Shown piece after piece: positions 50,505-59,566 of a stretch of 64,000 nt of DNA. Below the pieces are notes generated by a model, which was given only the letters and a program-made list of their open reading frames with translations, was not told the origin of the DNA and made no database searches. The number at the start of each line of letters is the position of its first letter. Positions within the stretch are counted from its first letter, which is position 1. Both the position numbers and the translations under genes were made by a program. Source of the stretch: Thermasporomyces sp040195635 (GTDB taxonomy: Bacteria > Actinomycetota > Actinomycetes > Propionibacteriales > Actinopolymorphaceae); NCBI RefSeq assembly GCF_040195635.1, contig NZ_JBEFTX010000001.1:806001-870000 (forward strand). The letters run 5' to 3'.

Positions 50505-51745
50505 GCGGCATCAGAGACCGGCGACCAGGCGTGCCGCAGCCCGCGGCCCAGCCGACGTCCGGCCCGGATCAGGTGCATCGGGGTGGGCCGCACCCGCCTG
50601 ACGACGCCGCTCAGGTGGTCGAGGACAGGGTCGGCGAAAGTGTTGCCGAAGGGGCCGAGGAAGAGCTCGCCGAGACGATGCCGACGGCTACGGTGGACCA
50701 GGACGCGGGACAGGTGGCCGTGAGTGCTACACCGGACGGAATCATCGCGATCGGTACGGACGGCATCATCCGGTTCTGCAACCCCGCGGCCGCGACGTTG
50801 CTGGGCCGCCGGGTCCACGATCTGATCGGCGCTCCGGTCGGCTTTCCCATCGTCCCGCACGGGTCGAGCGAGATCGACGTGGTGAGGCCCGACGGTCGGG
50901 CCTCCGCAGTCGAGATCCAGATCACCACCGCCGCGTGGGGCAACGAGTTGCTCTACATCGCGGCGATGCGTGATGTCACCCATCGCCGGCACGCGGTACG
51001 CACCCTCCAGGCCGCCCTCGACCAGCGCGATGTCGTGATCGCTGTGACGGCCCACGAACTCAACGACCCGCTCTACGCCATCGCCCTGTCCCTCCGGCTC
51101 CTGCGTACCGCCAGCGGCAAGGACGAGCGTGACGAGCTCATCGACCGCATCGCCGAACGTACCGAACACCTGCAGACGCTCGTCAACAAGCTGCGGACCG
51201 CCTCGAAGATCGACGCGCAGACCTCGCAGGTGAGCGCCGAGCCGGTCAACGTGCTGGAGTTCGTCCTCGAACGGCTGGGGGCGTTCGACCGGCGGTACCA
51301 GGACGTCGAGCTGGCGTGCAGCCCCGACACCGTCGTTCTCGTCGACCGGCACACCTTCTCTGAGATGCTCGCCAACTATCTCGACAACGCGCTCGCCTAT
51401 GGGCAGCCACCCATCGAGGTGGAGGTCAGCGAGGAGGGCGACGACGACGTGGAGATTCGCATCCGCGACCACGGACCAGGCGTGCCCAAGGAGTTCGAGC
51501 CCCACCTCTTCGAACGCTTCAGGAGGGGGCCGGATGCTCGCCAGCACGCCGACGGCACCGGTCTGGGGCTGTGGATCGTGCGCAATCTCGCCCACGCCAA
51601 CGGCGGCGAAGCGTGGTACGAGCCGGACGACGATCGCCCGAGCTTCTGCCTCCGGCTCCCCCGGGCACCTGGTCAGGAGTCAATGGAGCCGACTCCGCAG
51701 CCGGGGCGGAGAGAACGCGTCAGTCGGAGTCGCCGCGCAGGGTGA
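50501..51745 (+). CDS. PAS-containing sensor histidine kinase
   Basis: A 414-residue soluble histidine kinase. An N-terminal disordered stretch of 70 residues is followed by a PAS domain (about 72-165: VSATPDGIIAIGTDGIIRFCNPAAATLLG), a HisKA helix with His185 in AHELNDPL, and an ATPase domain with ANYLDNA (N box, 291-297), DHGPGVP (G1) and GTGLGLW (G2). No membrane helix is visible. The ATG overlaps the kaiC stop, so it is the third gene of the operon and probably the output or input kinase of the Kai proteins, in the role SasA has in cyanobacteria. It lacks the KaiB-like sensor domain of SasA. No response regulator lies nearby. The end overlaps the convergent ftsK end by 26 bases. Confidence 0.88.
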   Translation: MSGIRDRRPGVPQPAAQPTSGPDQVHRGGPHPPDDAAQVVEDRVGESVAEGAEEELAETMPTATVDQDAGQVAVSATPDGIIAIGTDGIIRFCNPAAATLLGRRVHDLIGAPVGFPIVPHGSSEIDVVRPDGRASAVEIQITTAAWGNELLYIAAMRDVTHRRHAVRTLQAALDQRDVVIAVTAHELNDPLYAIALSLRLLRTASGKDERDELIDRIAERTEHLQTLVNKLRTASKIDAQTSQVSAEPVNVLEFVLERLGAFDRRYQDVELACSPDTVVLVDRHTFSEMLANYLDNALAYGQPPIEVEVSEEGDDDVEIRIRDHGPGVPKEFEPHLFERFRRGPDARQHADGTGLGLWIVRNLAHANGGEAWYEPDDDRPSFCLRLPRAPGQESMEPTPQPGRRERVSRSRRAG

Positions 51746-54347
51746 GGAGGAACTCCTCCAGATCGTCGGGCTTGACCAGGACGTCGCGCGCCTTCGACCC
51801 CTCGCTCGGCCCGACGACCCCCCGACTCTCCAGGATGTCCATCAACCGCCCAGCCTTGGCGAACCCGACCCGGAGCTTGCGCTGCAGCATCGAGGTCGAC
51901 CCGAACTGGGTCGACACGATCAGCTCCGCGGCCTGGACGACGAGGTCCATGTCGTCGCCGATCTCGTCGTCGAGCTCCTTCTTGGCACCCGGTGCCGCGG
52001 TGACGTCCTCACGGTAGGTGGGCGTGAGCTGCACCTTGCAGTGGTCGACGACCTTGCGGATCTCGGCTTCGGTGACCCAGGCACCCTGGATCCGGATCGG
52101 CTTGTTCGCGCCCATCGGCAGGAACAGACCGTCGCCCTGACCGACCAACTTCTCCGCGCCGGGCTGGTCGAGGATGACCCGGCTGTCGGCCATGCTGGAC
52201 GTCGCGACCGCCAACCGGGACGGCACGTTGGCCTTGATGAGCCCGGTCACGACGTCGACCGAGGGTCGCTGGGTGGCGAGCACCAGGTGGATGCCGGCGG
52301 CCCGGGCGAGCTGGGTGATGCGGACGACGGAGTCCTCCACGTCGCGGGGAGAGACCATCATCAGGTCGGCGAGCTCGTCGACGATGACGAGGAGGTAGGG
52401 GTACGGCGTGAGTACCCGTTCGCTGCCGGGCGGAGGCTTCGCTTTCCCCGTGCGTACGGCCTTGTTGAAGTCGTCGATGTGCCGGAACCCGAACGCGGCA
52501 AGGTCGTCGTAGCGCCGGTCCATCTCCGACACGACCCACTGCAACGCCTCGGCGGCCTTCTTGGGATTGGTGATGATCGGCGTGATGAGATGCGGGATCC
52601 CGTCGTACGCCGTCAACTCCACCCGCTTCGGATCGACCAGGATCAACCGCACCTCGTCCGGCGTCGACCGCATGAGGATCGAGCTGATCATCGAGTTGAT
52701 GAAGCTCGACTTGCCGGAGCCGGTCGCTCCCGCCAGCAACAGGTGCGGCATCTTCGCGAGGTTCGCGACGACGAAACCGCCCTCGACGTCCTTGCCGAGC
52801 GCGACGACCATCGGGTGGTGGTCACCGCGTGCGACGCTCGAGCGCAGCACGTCGCCGAGGCTGACGATCTCCTTGTCGGTGTTGGGGATCTCGACACCGA
52901 TCGCGGACTTGCCGGGGATCGGGGACAGGATCCGCACTTCGTTACTCGCCACGGCGTAGGAGATGTTCCTGGTGAGCGCGGTGACCTTCTCGACCTTGAC
53001 GGCGGGGCCGAGCTCGACTTCGTAGCGGGTGACCGTCGGCCCGCGGGTGTAGCCCGTCACCTGCGCGTCGATGTCGAACTGTTCGAGCACCTCGGTGAGT
53101 TTGTCGACGACCTTGTCCGACGCCTTCGAGCGGGCCTTGTGCGGCGAGCCGGGCGCGAGGACGTCTCCGGCGGGCAGGACGTAGGTCACGTCACCGGAGA
53201 GCGCCAGCTGCTCGACCCGCTGCGGCAGCGGGCTGTGTGCGGGTGCCTCGCCGGACTTGCCGCCGGACTTGCCGGCCTTGCCTTCGCTCCTTGACTCGGC
53301 GGTCGCGGCGGCTACCTCGCCGTCGGCGGCAGGGTCGGTGTCGTCAGCGGCGGTCGCGCCCTTCTTTCCGCGTTTGGCGATCTCGCGGCCTTCCAGGACC
53401 GGACTGTCGTAGGGCTTGTCGCCGGTCTCGTCGTCGTCATCCGCACCGGAGCTCGACTTGGCCATCGCGGCGATCCGGCGGCGCGCGGACCGGGACCGGC
53501 GCAGCGGCTGGGTCTGCTTGGCGTCCTCGTCGACGCTGGTCTGGTCGGCGGCGCTGTCCCCGGCCTGCGCGGCAGCAGCCTTGGGGTTGACCTTCGCCCA
53601 CAGTTCCCGGCTGCGCTCGGGCAGGGCGTGTACCGGCGTACCACCCAGCACCAGGAGCCCGAAGAGCGTCAGGAGCACGAGCAGGGGCACGGCGACGTAC
53701 GGAGTGAGCAGGTCGGAAGGTACCGATGACATGACATAACCGATCGCGCCACCTGCACCGACGAGGTCCTCGATTCCCTTCTCCGGCCGCGGAATGCCGT
53801 GCTGGATGTGGACGAGGCCGAGGACGCCGCCGAGGATCGCGACCCAGCCGATGAACTGCCGCCCGCCGGGACCGTTGCGGTCGGGGTGGCGCAGCGTCCG
53901 CCACGCGACGAGCAGGAGCAGGATCGGGATCGCCCAGGCGAGTGAGCCGACACTGCCGGACACGACGACCCTGATGCCGTCGCCCACGTCGTTGGGCATG
54001 TTCCACCACACGGCGGATGCGACGACGATCGCCAGACCGACGAAGAGCATGCCCACACCGTCGCGTCGCAGTTCGGGATCGAGCTCGCGGGCACTGGAAC
54101 CGATCCGCCGGACGATGGCGCCGATCAGGTGCGCGATGCCGAGCCAGATGCCGGCGACCAGCCGGACCAGCGCCGTGGCGGCGCGCCCGAGGAGGCTCCC
54201 CTGGCGGGCGGGTGGGCGGCGGGACTGGGTCATCCGCGTCCTGCCCTGTCCCCTGCCGCGTCCCTTGTTAGCTTTCGCACGGGAACGGGACGTGCTCGCC
54301 GAGCGTGCCTGAGCACGTCGTGGGGGCGAGGACGTACGGGGAGACAT
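51720..54347 (-). CDS. ftsK: DNA translocase FtsK
   Basis: FtsK pumps chromosomal DNA through the division septum. The 875-residue protein has an N-terminal basic stretch and four membrane helices (within about 50-240), an acidic and disordered linker (to about 350), the motor domain with LLLAGATGSGKSSFINSM (Walker A), IRLILVDPKRVEL, and LVIVDELADLMM (Walker B), and a C-terminal winged-helix gamma domain (STQFGSTSMLQRKLRVGFAK, then AGRLMDILESRGVVGPSEGS) that reads orienting sequences. In actinobacteria it is usually followed on this strand by rimO; here the Kai and uxuA genes lie in between. Confidence 0.95.
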   Translation of the reverse strand: MSPRTSSPPRRAQARSASTSRSRAKANKGRGRGQGRTRMTQSRRPPARQGSLLGRAATALVRLVAGIWLGIAHLIGAIVRRIGSSARELDPELRRDGVGMLFVGLAIVVASAVWWNMPNDVGDGIRVVVSGSVGSLAWAIPILLLLVAWRTLRHPDRNGPGGRQFIGWVAILGGVLGLVHIQHGIPRPEKGIEDLVGAGGAIGYVMSSVPSDLLTPYVAVPLLVLLTLFGLLVLGGTPVHALPERSRELWAKVNPKAAAAQAGDSAADQTSVDEDAKQTQPLRRSRSARRRIAAMAKSSSGADDDDETGDKPYDSPVLEGREIAKRGKKGATAADDTDPAADGEVAAATAESRSEGKAGKSGGKSGEAPAHSPLPQRVEQLALSGDVTYVLPAGDVLAPGSPHKARSKASDKVVDKLTEVLEQFDIDAQVTGYTRGPTVTRYEVELGPAVKVEKVTALTRNISYAVASNEVRILSPIPGKSAIGVEIPNTDKEIVSLGDVLRSSVARGDHHPMVVALGKDVEGGFVVANLAKMPHLLLAGATGSGKSSFINSMISSILMRSTPDEVRLILVDPKRVELTAYDGIPHLITPIITNPKKAAEALQWVVSEMDRRYDDLAAFGFRHIDDFNKAVRTGKAKPPPGSERVLTPYPYLLVIVDELADLMMVSPRDVEDSVVRITQLARAAGIHLVLATQRPSVDVVTGLIKANVPSRLAVATSSMADSRVILDQPGAEKLVGQGDGLFLPMGANKPIRIQGAWVTEAEIRKVVDHCKVQLTPTYREDVTAAPGAKKELDDEIGDDMDLVVQAAELIVSTQFGSTSMLQRKLRVGFAKAGRLMDILESRGVVGPSEGSKARDVLVKPDDLEEFLLTLRGDSD

Positions 54348-54453
54348 AGAGAGTCAGGGTACGGGATGGCGGCGCCAGGGGCCTGCTATTACACGCCGCC
54401 CAGAGCGTCTGACCGAGGTCCTCTCGGTGAGCTCCCGGTCTCCAACCGGCGTC

Positions 54454-54815
54454 CTACCGAGGGTCCGACACTGGTTCGGCGACGCTCCGGATCGGCCCGA
54501 GCACCGCCGGACGTGCGACAGCGCGCGTGCGGCGATCCAGAACCCCCACCAGCGCGAAGACCACGATGCCGCCGCGACCTGTGCCATGACGAGTATCCGG
54601 CCCAGCCGTACCGGCCGGAGGGCGTCGACGTGCCGGCGGATGACCTGGGTGAGAGCGATCGATCCCGCCAGGCTCGCGACACTCATCGCCCCGAACCACA
54701 CCACGGGCGTCCCGAATGGCGGGAAGTTCGGGTCGTCCAGAAAGTGCGCCCGCTGCAGGCGGTCCCAGCCTTCACTGCCCAGCCCGAGGAAGAACGCGGG
54801 CGCGAGCAGGCACAT
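54454..54815 (-). pseudogene. degraded MFS transporter fragment
   Basis: From 54815 a frame reads MCLLAPAFFLGLGSEGWDRL and SLAGSIALTQVIRRHVDALR, then RILVMAQVAA, which resembles the C-terminal half of a major-facilitator transporter; near 54575 the coding signal moves to another frame that reads GGIVVFALVGVLDRRTRAVA and IRSVAEPVSD, then a stop at 54454. So the gene is frameshifted and has lost both ends. The 683 bases between ftsK and the P450 (54348-55030) hold nothing else that I can support. Confidence 0.55.
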
Positions 54816-55030
54816 CAGCACTCCCTCCCGCGTACGGCCCGGGCGCCGTCGACCACCTGGGCGCGCATGGCGGCCAGCGACCCGAGCTCGCGCGACTGCG
54901 CGGGTACGAACGCCCGCTCCGGCATGACCGCGCCCACCACAGCCATCGTGCTCTGGGGGCGGGATCTCACCCCGGCTCTGATGCGTTGTCCAGGTGTCGA
55001 AGGTCCAGGAGTTCTTGTGAAGGAGGGCGA

Positions 55031-56287
55031 ATGCCCGGAACGACCAGACCCGCACCACTGGCGCTCGACCCGAGCTTCTTCACCGATCCGTACGCCGTCT
55101 ATGCCGCGCTGCGACACGAAGGACCGGTACGCCGGGTCATGCTGCCGAACGGGTGGGACGTCTGGGTCGTGACGAGGTACGCCGAGGCGCGGGCCGCGCT
55201 GGCCGATCCACGGTTGCGCAAGGACCCGCGTGTCCTGACCGAGCAGTTCGACGACGACGCCATGCGCGACGACGAGATCGTCGCAGCGTCCCTGCGGGCC
55301 CACATGCTCAACGCCGACCCCCCGGACCACACCAGGCTGCGCAAGCTGGTGACCAAGGCGTTCACGGCCCGAAGGATCGACGGGCTCCGGCCCAGGATCG
55401 AGGCGATCACCGACCAACTCCTCGACGATCTGGCCGCGCGCGTCGGCGACGGACCCGTGGACCTGCTCGACACCTTCGCCTTCCCACTGCCCATCACGGT
55501 CATCTGCGACCTTCTCGGCGTACCCCCTGCCGACCGCGACGACTTCCGCGCCTGGTCGACGACGATCGTGTCGGACGGTACGGACGAGGAGGTACAGGTC
55601 GCGTCGTATGCGATGGCCAGCTACCTCGACCGGCTCCTGGCCGACAAGCGGGCCGACCCGGGCGACGACCTGCTGACAGCCCTCATCCACGCCCGCGACG
55701 ACGAGGACCGGCTGGACGAGCACGAGCTGGTCTCGATGGCGTTCCTGCTCCTGGTCGCGGGCCACGAGACGACGGTCAACCTCATCGGCAACGGCACGCT
55801 CGCCCTGCTCCGCCATCCCGACCAACTCGCCCACCTCCAGCGAGATCCGTCCCTCCTGCCTGGAGCGGTCGAGGAACTGCTCCGCTACGACGGACCGGTC
55901 AACCTCGCGACGATGCGGTTCACCGCAGAGCCGGTGGTGCTGGGCACCGACAGCGGGACCCGTGATGGCGACGGGGCGACGGGCGTGGAGATCCCGGCCG
56001 GAGAGTTCGTCCTGGTGTCGCTCGCCTCCGCCGACCATGACGGGTCGCGGTTCGCCGACCCGGACCGGCTCGACGTCACCCGACCGGCCGGAGGTCACCT
56101 GGCGTTCGGCCACGGCATCCACTACTGCCTGGGCGCTCCGCTGGCGCGGCTCGAGGGCGAGATCGCGTTCACGCGACTGCTTGGCCGCTTCCCTGGGCTA
56201 CGGCTGGCCGGGGCGCCTGCCGAGTTACGGTGGCGGAACAGCAGCCTGATCAGAGGACTGGAACGCCTGCCAGTCCATCTCGCCTGA
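55031..56287 (+). CDS. cytochrome P450
   Basis: A 418-residue soluble bacterial P450 monooxygenase. It has the I-helix AGHETTVNLI with the oxygen-activating Thr, the ExxR motif in VEELLRYDGPVN, and the haem-binding loop FGHGIHYCLGAPLARLEGE with the ligand Cys. The pattern of DPPDHTRLRKLVTKAFTARR is typical of the CYP105/107-like actinobacterial group. It needs ferredoxin partners, and none is encoded nearby. A short insert, GTDSGTRDGDGATG, lies at about 310. The ATG at 55031 has AAGGAGG upstream. The substrate is unknown. Confidence 0.93.
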   Translation: MPGTTRPAPLALDPSFFTDPYAVYAALRHEGPVRRVMLPNGWDVWVVTRYAEARAALADPRLRKDPRVLTEQFDDDAMRDDEIVAASLRAHMLNADPPDHTRLRKLVTKAFTARRIDGLRPRIEAITDQLLDDLAARVGDGPVDLLDTFAFPLPITVICDLLGVPPADRDDFRAWSTTIVSDGTDEEVQVASYAMASYLDRLLADKRADPGDDLLTALIHARDDEDRLDEHELVSMAFLLLVAGHETTVNLIGNGTLALLRHPDQLAHLQRDPSLLPGAVEELLRYDGPVNLATMRFTAEPVVLGTDSGTRDGDGATGVEIPAGEFVLVSLASADHDGSRFADPDRLDVTRPAGGHLAFGHGIHYCLGAPLARLEGEIAFTRLLGRFPGLRLAGAPAELRWRNSSLIRGLERLPVHLA

Positions 56288-56306
56288 GGTCGGAGTGTGC
56301 GCCTCC

Positions 56307-56388
56307 GCGAGGGTCGGCCGCGTGGCGAACACCGCGAGGGTCGGCCGCGTGGCGAACACCGCGTGGCTCCTGCGGCGTGGCGAACACC
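56307..56388 (+). repeat. 27-bp tandem repeat before the enolase-family gene
   Basis: Two identical 27-base copies (56307-56333 and 56334-56360) containing GGCCGCGTGGCGAACACC are followed by a diverged third one that ends with the same GGCGTGGCGAACACC. They lie in the 253-base gap between the P450 stop and the next start, which holds no other feature I can name. An open frame runs through them but is not coding-like. Confidence 0.8.
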
Positions 56389-56540
56389 GCCTCGGCATGA
56401 CGGGCGAGGACGCCGGGGTCGCCGGGCCCGCCGGGATGAGAGACTTGTCCGCGCGTGCAGCCGCGCGAAAGTCCTGCGGAGTGAACGGCACATCCACCTC
56501 CGCACGGGTCGGGGCCGATGCGGGGTTGGGAGAGGAGCCG

Positions 56541-57671
56541 ATGCGGGTTGCCGGCATCGACGTGTGGGTTGTCAACGTTCCCTTGACAACGACGTTCGCG
56601 TCGAGTTTCGAGGCCAAGTCCGCGACCACCCGGACGGTCATCCGGGTCCGCACCGACGACGGCCGGGCGGGCTGGGGCGAGACGATGCACGGCCGCCCGA
56701 CGGCCACCCTCGTGAGGAAGCTCGCCGAGGACTTCGTCGGCGTCGATCCCCGCGCGAGCGCCGAGGTACGCCGCCGCTGCGCCATGGTGCCGTTCTTCTA
56801 CGGCTACCTCGGCTACTGCGCACTCGCCGGTCTGGAGATGGCGTTCCTCGACCTCACCTGCCGGGCGGCGGACGTCCCGCTGCACCTTCACCTCGGTGGC
56901 GCCGCGCGTGGCGTCGTACCCATCACCGCCCTCGTCACGCCCGCCGCCGTGGGCGACGTTGCGCCGGCCGAGCTGCCCAAAGCCCTTGCCACCAAGGCCG
57001 CGGAGATCGTGGCGGCGCAGGGGTTCACGGCACTGAAGCTCAAGGGATCCGCCGACGCCCGCCACGACGTGTCACTGCTGCGGGCCCTGCGGGAGAAACT
57101 GCCCGACCTCGCGCTGCGCGTCGACCCCAACGCCGCCTGGTCCGTGACCGCCTCGATCTGGGCGGGTCACGAGAGCGACGCCCTCGGTCTCGAGTACCTC
57201 GAGGACCCGTGCGCCGGACTGGAGGGCATGGCCCGGGTCCGCGCCGAGATCCGCACGCCCCTGTGCACGAACATGTGCGTCGTCACGCTCGACGACCTCG
57301 CCCCGGCCGTACGCATGGGTGCCGTCGACATCGTGCATGCCGACGTACACAAGTGGGGCGGCGTAGGACCGACGATGGACCTCGTAGGAATCTGCCGGGC
57401 GTTCGGGCTCGGGTTGAACTTCCACAGTGGCGGCGAGCTGGGCATCTCCACGGCCTGCCACCTGCACGTGGCCGCCGCGCTCGACCGGCTCGACCATGCG
57501 ATCGACGCGATGTACTACCTCACCGCCGACGACATCCTCACCGAGCGGATCGCGATGCGCGACGGCGCGCTCGTGGTCCCCCAGGGGCCTGGTCTGGGCG
57601 TCGAGGTGGACCTGGACCGCCTCGCCCACTACGCCCGGCGCAACGAGGACGAAGGAGACCACACCCAGTGA
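56541..57671 (+). CDS. enolase-superfamily (mandelate racemase/glucarate dehydratase-like) enzyme
   Basis: A 376-residue metal-dependent enzyme with the capping N-terminal domain and a TIM barrel. GFTALKLKG supplies the KxK base pair, and metal ligands fit the Asp of LRVDPNAAWS, the Glu of LEYLEDP and the region TNMCVVTLDDLAP. FHSGGELGIST near the C-terminus is as in glucarate-dehydratase-like members. It probably dehydrates or epimerises a sugar acid; the substrate is unknown. The ATG at 56541 has GAGAGGAG upstream. The TGA overlaps the GTG of the next gene, so the pair is coupled. Confidence 0.85.
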   Translation: MRVAGIDVWVVNVPLTTTFASSFEAKSATTRTVIRVRTDDGRAGWGETMHGRPTATLVRKLAEDFVGVDPRASAEVRRRCAMVPFFYGYLGYCALAGLEMAFLDLTCRAADVPLHLHLGGAARGVVPITALVTPAAVGDVAPAELPKALATKAAEIVAAQGFTALKLKGSADARHDVSLLRALREKLPDLALRVDPNAAWSVTASIWAGHESDALGLEYLEDPCAGLEGMARVRAEIRTPLCTNMCVVTLDDLAPAVRMGAVDIVHADVHKWGGVGPTMDLVGICRAFGLGLNFHSGGELGISTACHLHVAAALDRLDHAIDAMYYLTADDILTERIAMRDGALVVPQGPGLGVEVDLDRLAHYARRNEDEGDHTQ

Positions 57672-58750
57672 GCCCCCGTTCGTCGGCAACCGCGGCGAGG
57701 ACGTCGCCCGAGGCCTTCCTGCGCGCCGCCCGCGACGACAGCGTCTTCTCCGGAGCGGCCTGGTCGGTCGGCACCACGACCGGCCCCACCTTCCGTGGCG
57801 TCCTCGGCACTCTGGCGTGGGACGGCGAGCCCGTGGCCGAGGACACTCTGTGGGACCTCGCGTCGGTGACCAAACCGGTCGCGGCACTCGCGGCGATGGC
57901 ACTGCTCGAACGCGGCCAGCTCGCGCTGTCCGACCCGATCTCGGCGTACCTCCCCGACTACGCCGGGAGCGACAAGGCCGACATCTCGCTCTGGCACCTG
58001 CTGACGCACACGTCCGGGATCCCCGGCCAGCAGCCGTTGTACCGGCGGCACGCCGATCGAGACGGCATGCTCACCGCACTGCGCCGGCTGCCGCTCCGCC
58101 ACGCGCCAGGCACCGAGGTGGCCTACTCCTCCCCCGGGTTCATGATCCTGGGACTTGTCGCCGAGGCTGTGGCCGGCCAGTCCCTCGACGCTCTTGTGCG
58201 GGAGACCGTCACGCGGCCGGCGGCCATGTCCGACACCGGTTTCAACCCGCCGGCTGAGGACCGGGCCCGTGCGGCCGCCACCGAGGACTGTTCCTGGCGC
58301 GGCCAGGTCGTCCAGGGCACGGTGCACGACGAGAACGCCCACGCGCTCGGGGGTGTCGCCGCCCATGCGGGACTGTTCGCCCCGCTCGGTGACGTGGAGC
58401 GACTTGCCCTGGCACTGCTGAGGGACGGCGCCGGCGACAACGGGCCGATCCTCGCACCACGGACGCTCGCGGTGATGACCCGCCCGGCCACCGATCACCT
58501 CAACCTGCGGAGGTGCCTGGGATGGCAGGGCACCCAACCCGCCGGTGCCGGGGTCGGTGACCTGTTCAGCCCCCGTGCGTACGGACACACCGGGTTCACC
58601 GGAACCAGTGTGTGGCTCGACCCGGACCTCGGGGTCTATTCGGTCCTGCTGACGAACCGGGTCCATCCGCGCCGGGGATCCTCGGCGATGGCGCGGCTGC
58701 GGCCAAGGTTCCACAACCTCGCGCTCACCCAGCTCCTCCGGCCAGGGTGA
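57668..58750 (+). CDS. beta-lactamase-family serine hydrolase
   Basis: A 360-residue class-C-like serine hydrolase. It has the SxxK nucleophile in ASVTK (about 65), YSSPG as the YxN-like motif, and HTGFTG as the third motif, in the order of the family. A signal peptide is not evident, so it is probably cytoplasmic and an esterase or peptidase rather than a penicillin-binding protein. The GTG start overlaps the stop of the enolase-family gene (GTGA). Linkage suggests a common pathway, for example release and processing of a sugar-acid conjugate, which is inference only. Confidence 0.87.
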   Translation: MSPRSSATAARTSPEAFLRAARDDSVFSGAAWSVGTTTGPTFRGVLGTLAWDGEPVAEDTLWDLASVTKPVAALAAMALLERGQLALSDPISAYLPDYAGSDKADISLWHLLTHTSGIPGQQPLYRRHADRDGMLTALRRLPLRHAPGTEVAYSSPGFMILGLVAEAVAGQSLDALVRETVTRPAAMSDTGFNPPAEDRARAAATEDCSWRGQVVQGTVHDENAHALGGVAAHAGLFAPLGDVERLALALLRDGAGDNGPILAPRTLAVMTRPATDHLNLRRCLGWQGTQPAGAGVGDLFSPRAYGHTGFTGTSVWLDPDLGVYSVLLTNRVHPRRGSSAMARLRPRFHNLALTQLLRPG

Positions 58751-58811
58751 AAGCCCGCCGAGCCGCTGGCCCGGAACCGATACTGGGAACGTGCGCCACG
58801 GGGGAAGGCGA

Positions 58812-59471
58812 GTGTCTCGCGCGAGAATCCTGGTGTCGTGCCTTGGCGTGGTCGCGATACTGGCGAGCATGCTGTCCGGGTGCGCCGAGAAGGATCCCGG
58901 CCGGAACTGTCCTGGCAAGGGGTGGCGGAATCTGTCCCACCGGGAGGTCGACGGTTCCGAGCTCATCGAACGCCGCCTGCACTGCGCCAACCTCGAGTGG
59001 TCCTCGCTGGACGAGCTACGCCTTCAGGAGGTGAAGCTCAGCCGGGCCAACCTCCACGGGGCCAGCCTGCGTAGCTCCTGGTTGAGCAACGTCGACCTGT
59101 CCGGCGCCGACCTGAGCGATGCGGTGCTGGAGGGGGCGACCCTGGACGAGGTGGACATGGCGGGGGCGGACCTGCGGGGCGCCTCCCTCGCCGGCGAGGC
59201 GACACTCACCGACGTCGGACTGCGCCGGGCCCGCCTCGTGGACGCCGACCTGAGCTCCGCGGTGGTGAAACGCTCCGACCTCGCGCGGGCCGACCTCACC
59301 GGCGCCAACCTCTCCGGCGCGTCGCTGATCAACTCCAGCCTCCGGGGCGCCCGCCTCGACGGTGCGGACCTGACGGACACGTTCTGGTCGAACTCCGTCT
59401 GCCCCGATGGTACGAAGTCGCGCGGAGATCCCGAGACCTGCGACGACCACCTGACCCCCGCGCGTCCGTGA
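58812..59471 (+). CDS. pentapeptide-repeat lipoprotein
   Basis: A 219-residue exported protein: signal peptide with lipobox MLSGC (Cys24), then a region up to about 60 and about 25 pentapeptide repeats A(D/N)LxG from SRANLHGASL to LDGADLTDTF, which form a right-handed beta-helix. The C-terminus, NSVCPDGTKSRGDPETCDDHL, is a conserved cap of secreted actinobacterial members and likely has one disulfide. A GTG at 58791 is also in frame; I chose 58812 because GGGGGAAGG precedes it. The function is unknown. Confidence 0.85.
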   Translation: MSRARILVSCLGVVAILASMLSGCAEKDPGRNCPGKGWRNLSHREVDGSELIERRLHCANLEWSSLDELRLQEVKLSRANLHGASLRSSWLSNVDLSGADLSDAVLEGATLDEVDMAGADLRGASLAGEATLTDVGLRRARLVDADLSSAVVKRSDLARADLTGANLSGASLINSSLRGARLDGADLTDTFWSNSVCPDGTKSRGDPETCDDHLTPARP

Positions 59472-59561
59472 AGTCCGCGTCCACCGGTGAGATCCGCGTC
59501 GGCCGGTGAGATCCGCGTCCGCCGGTGAGATCCGCACCGGCCGGTGAGATCCGGCTGCCGG
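59468..59561. repeat. tandem 19-bp repeats after the pentapeptide gene
   Basis: GGTGAGATCC recurs at 59486, 59505, 59524 and 59543, exactly every 19 bases, within a unit of the form CCGGTGAGATCCGCGTCNG; a degenerate copy precedes them across the stop codon. The array fills the gap between convergent genes, ending six bases from the stop of the next. It may act as a terminator region or be a slippage product. Confidence 0.85.
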
Positions 59562-59566
59562 GCAGA

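Noticed and set aside
59468..59561. Possible CRISPR array
   Set aside because: The 19-base units are contiguous, with no spacers of constant length, and no cas genes are present in the window.
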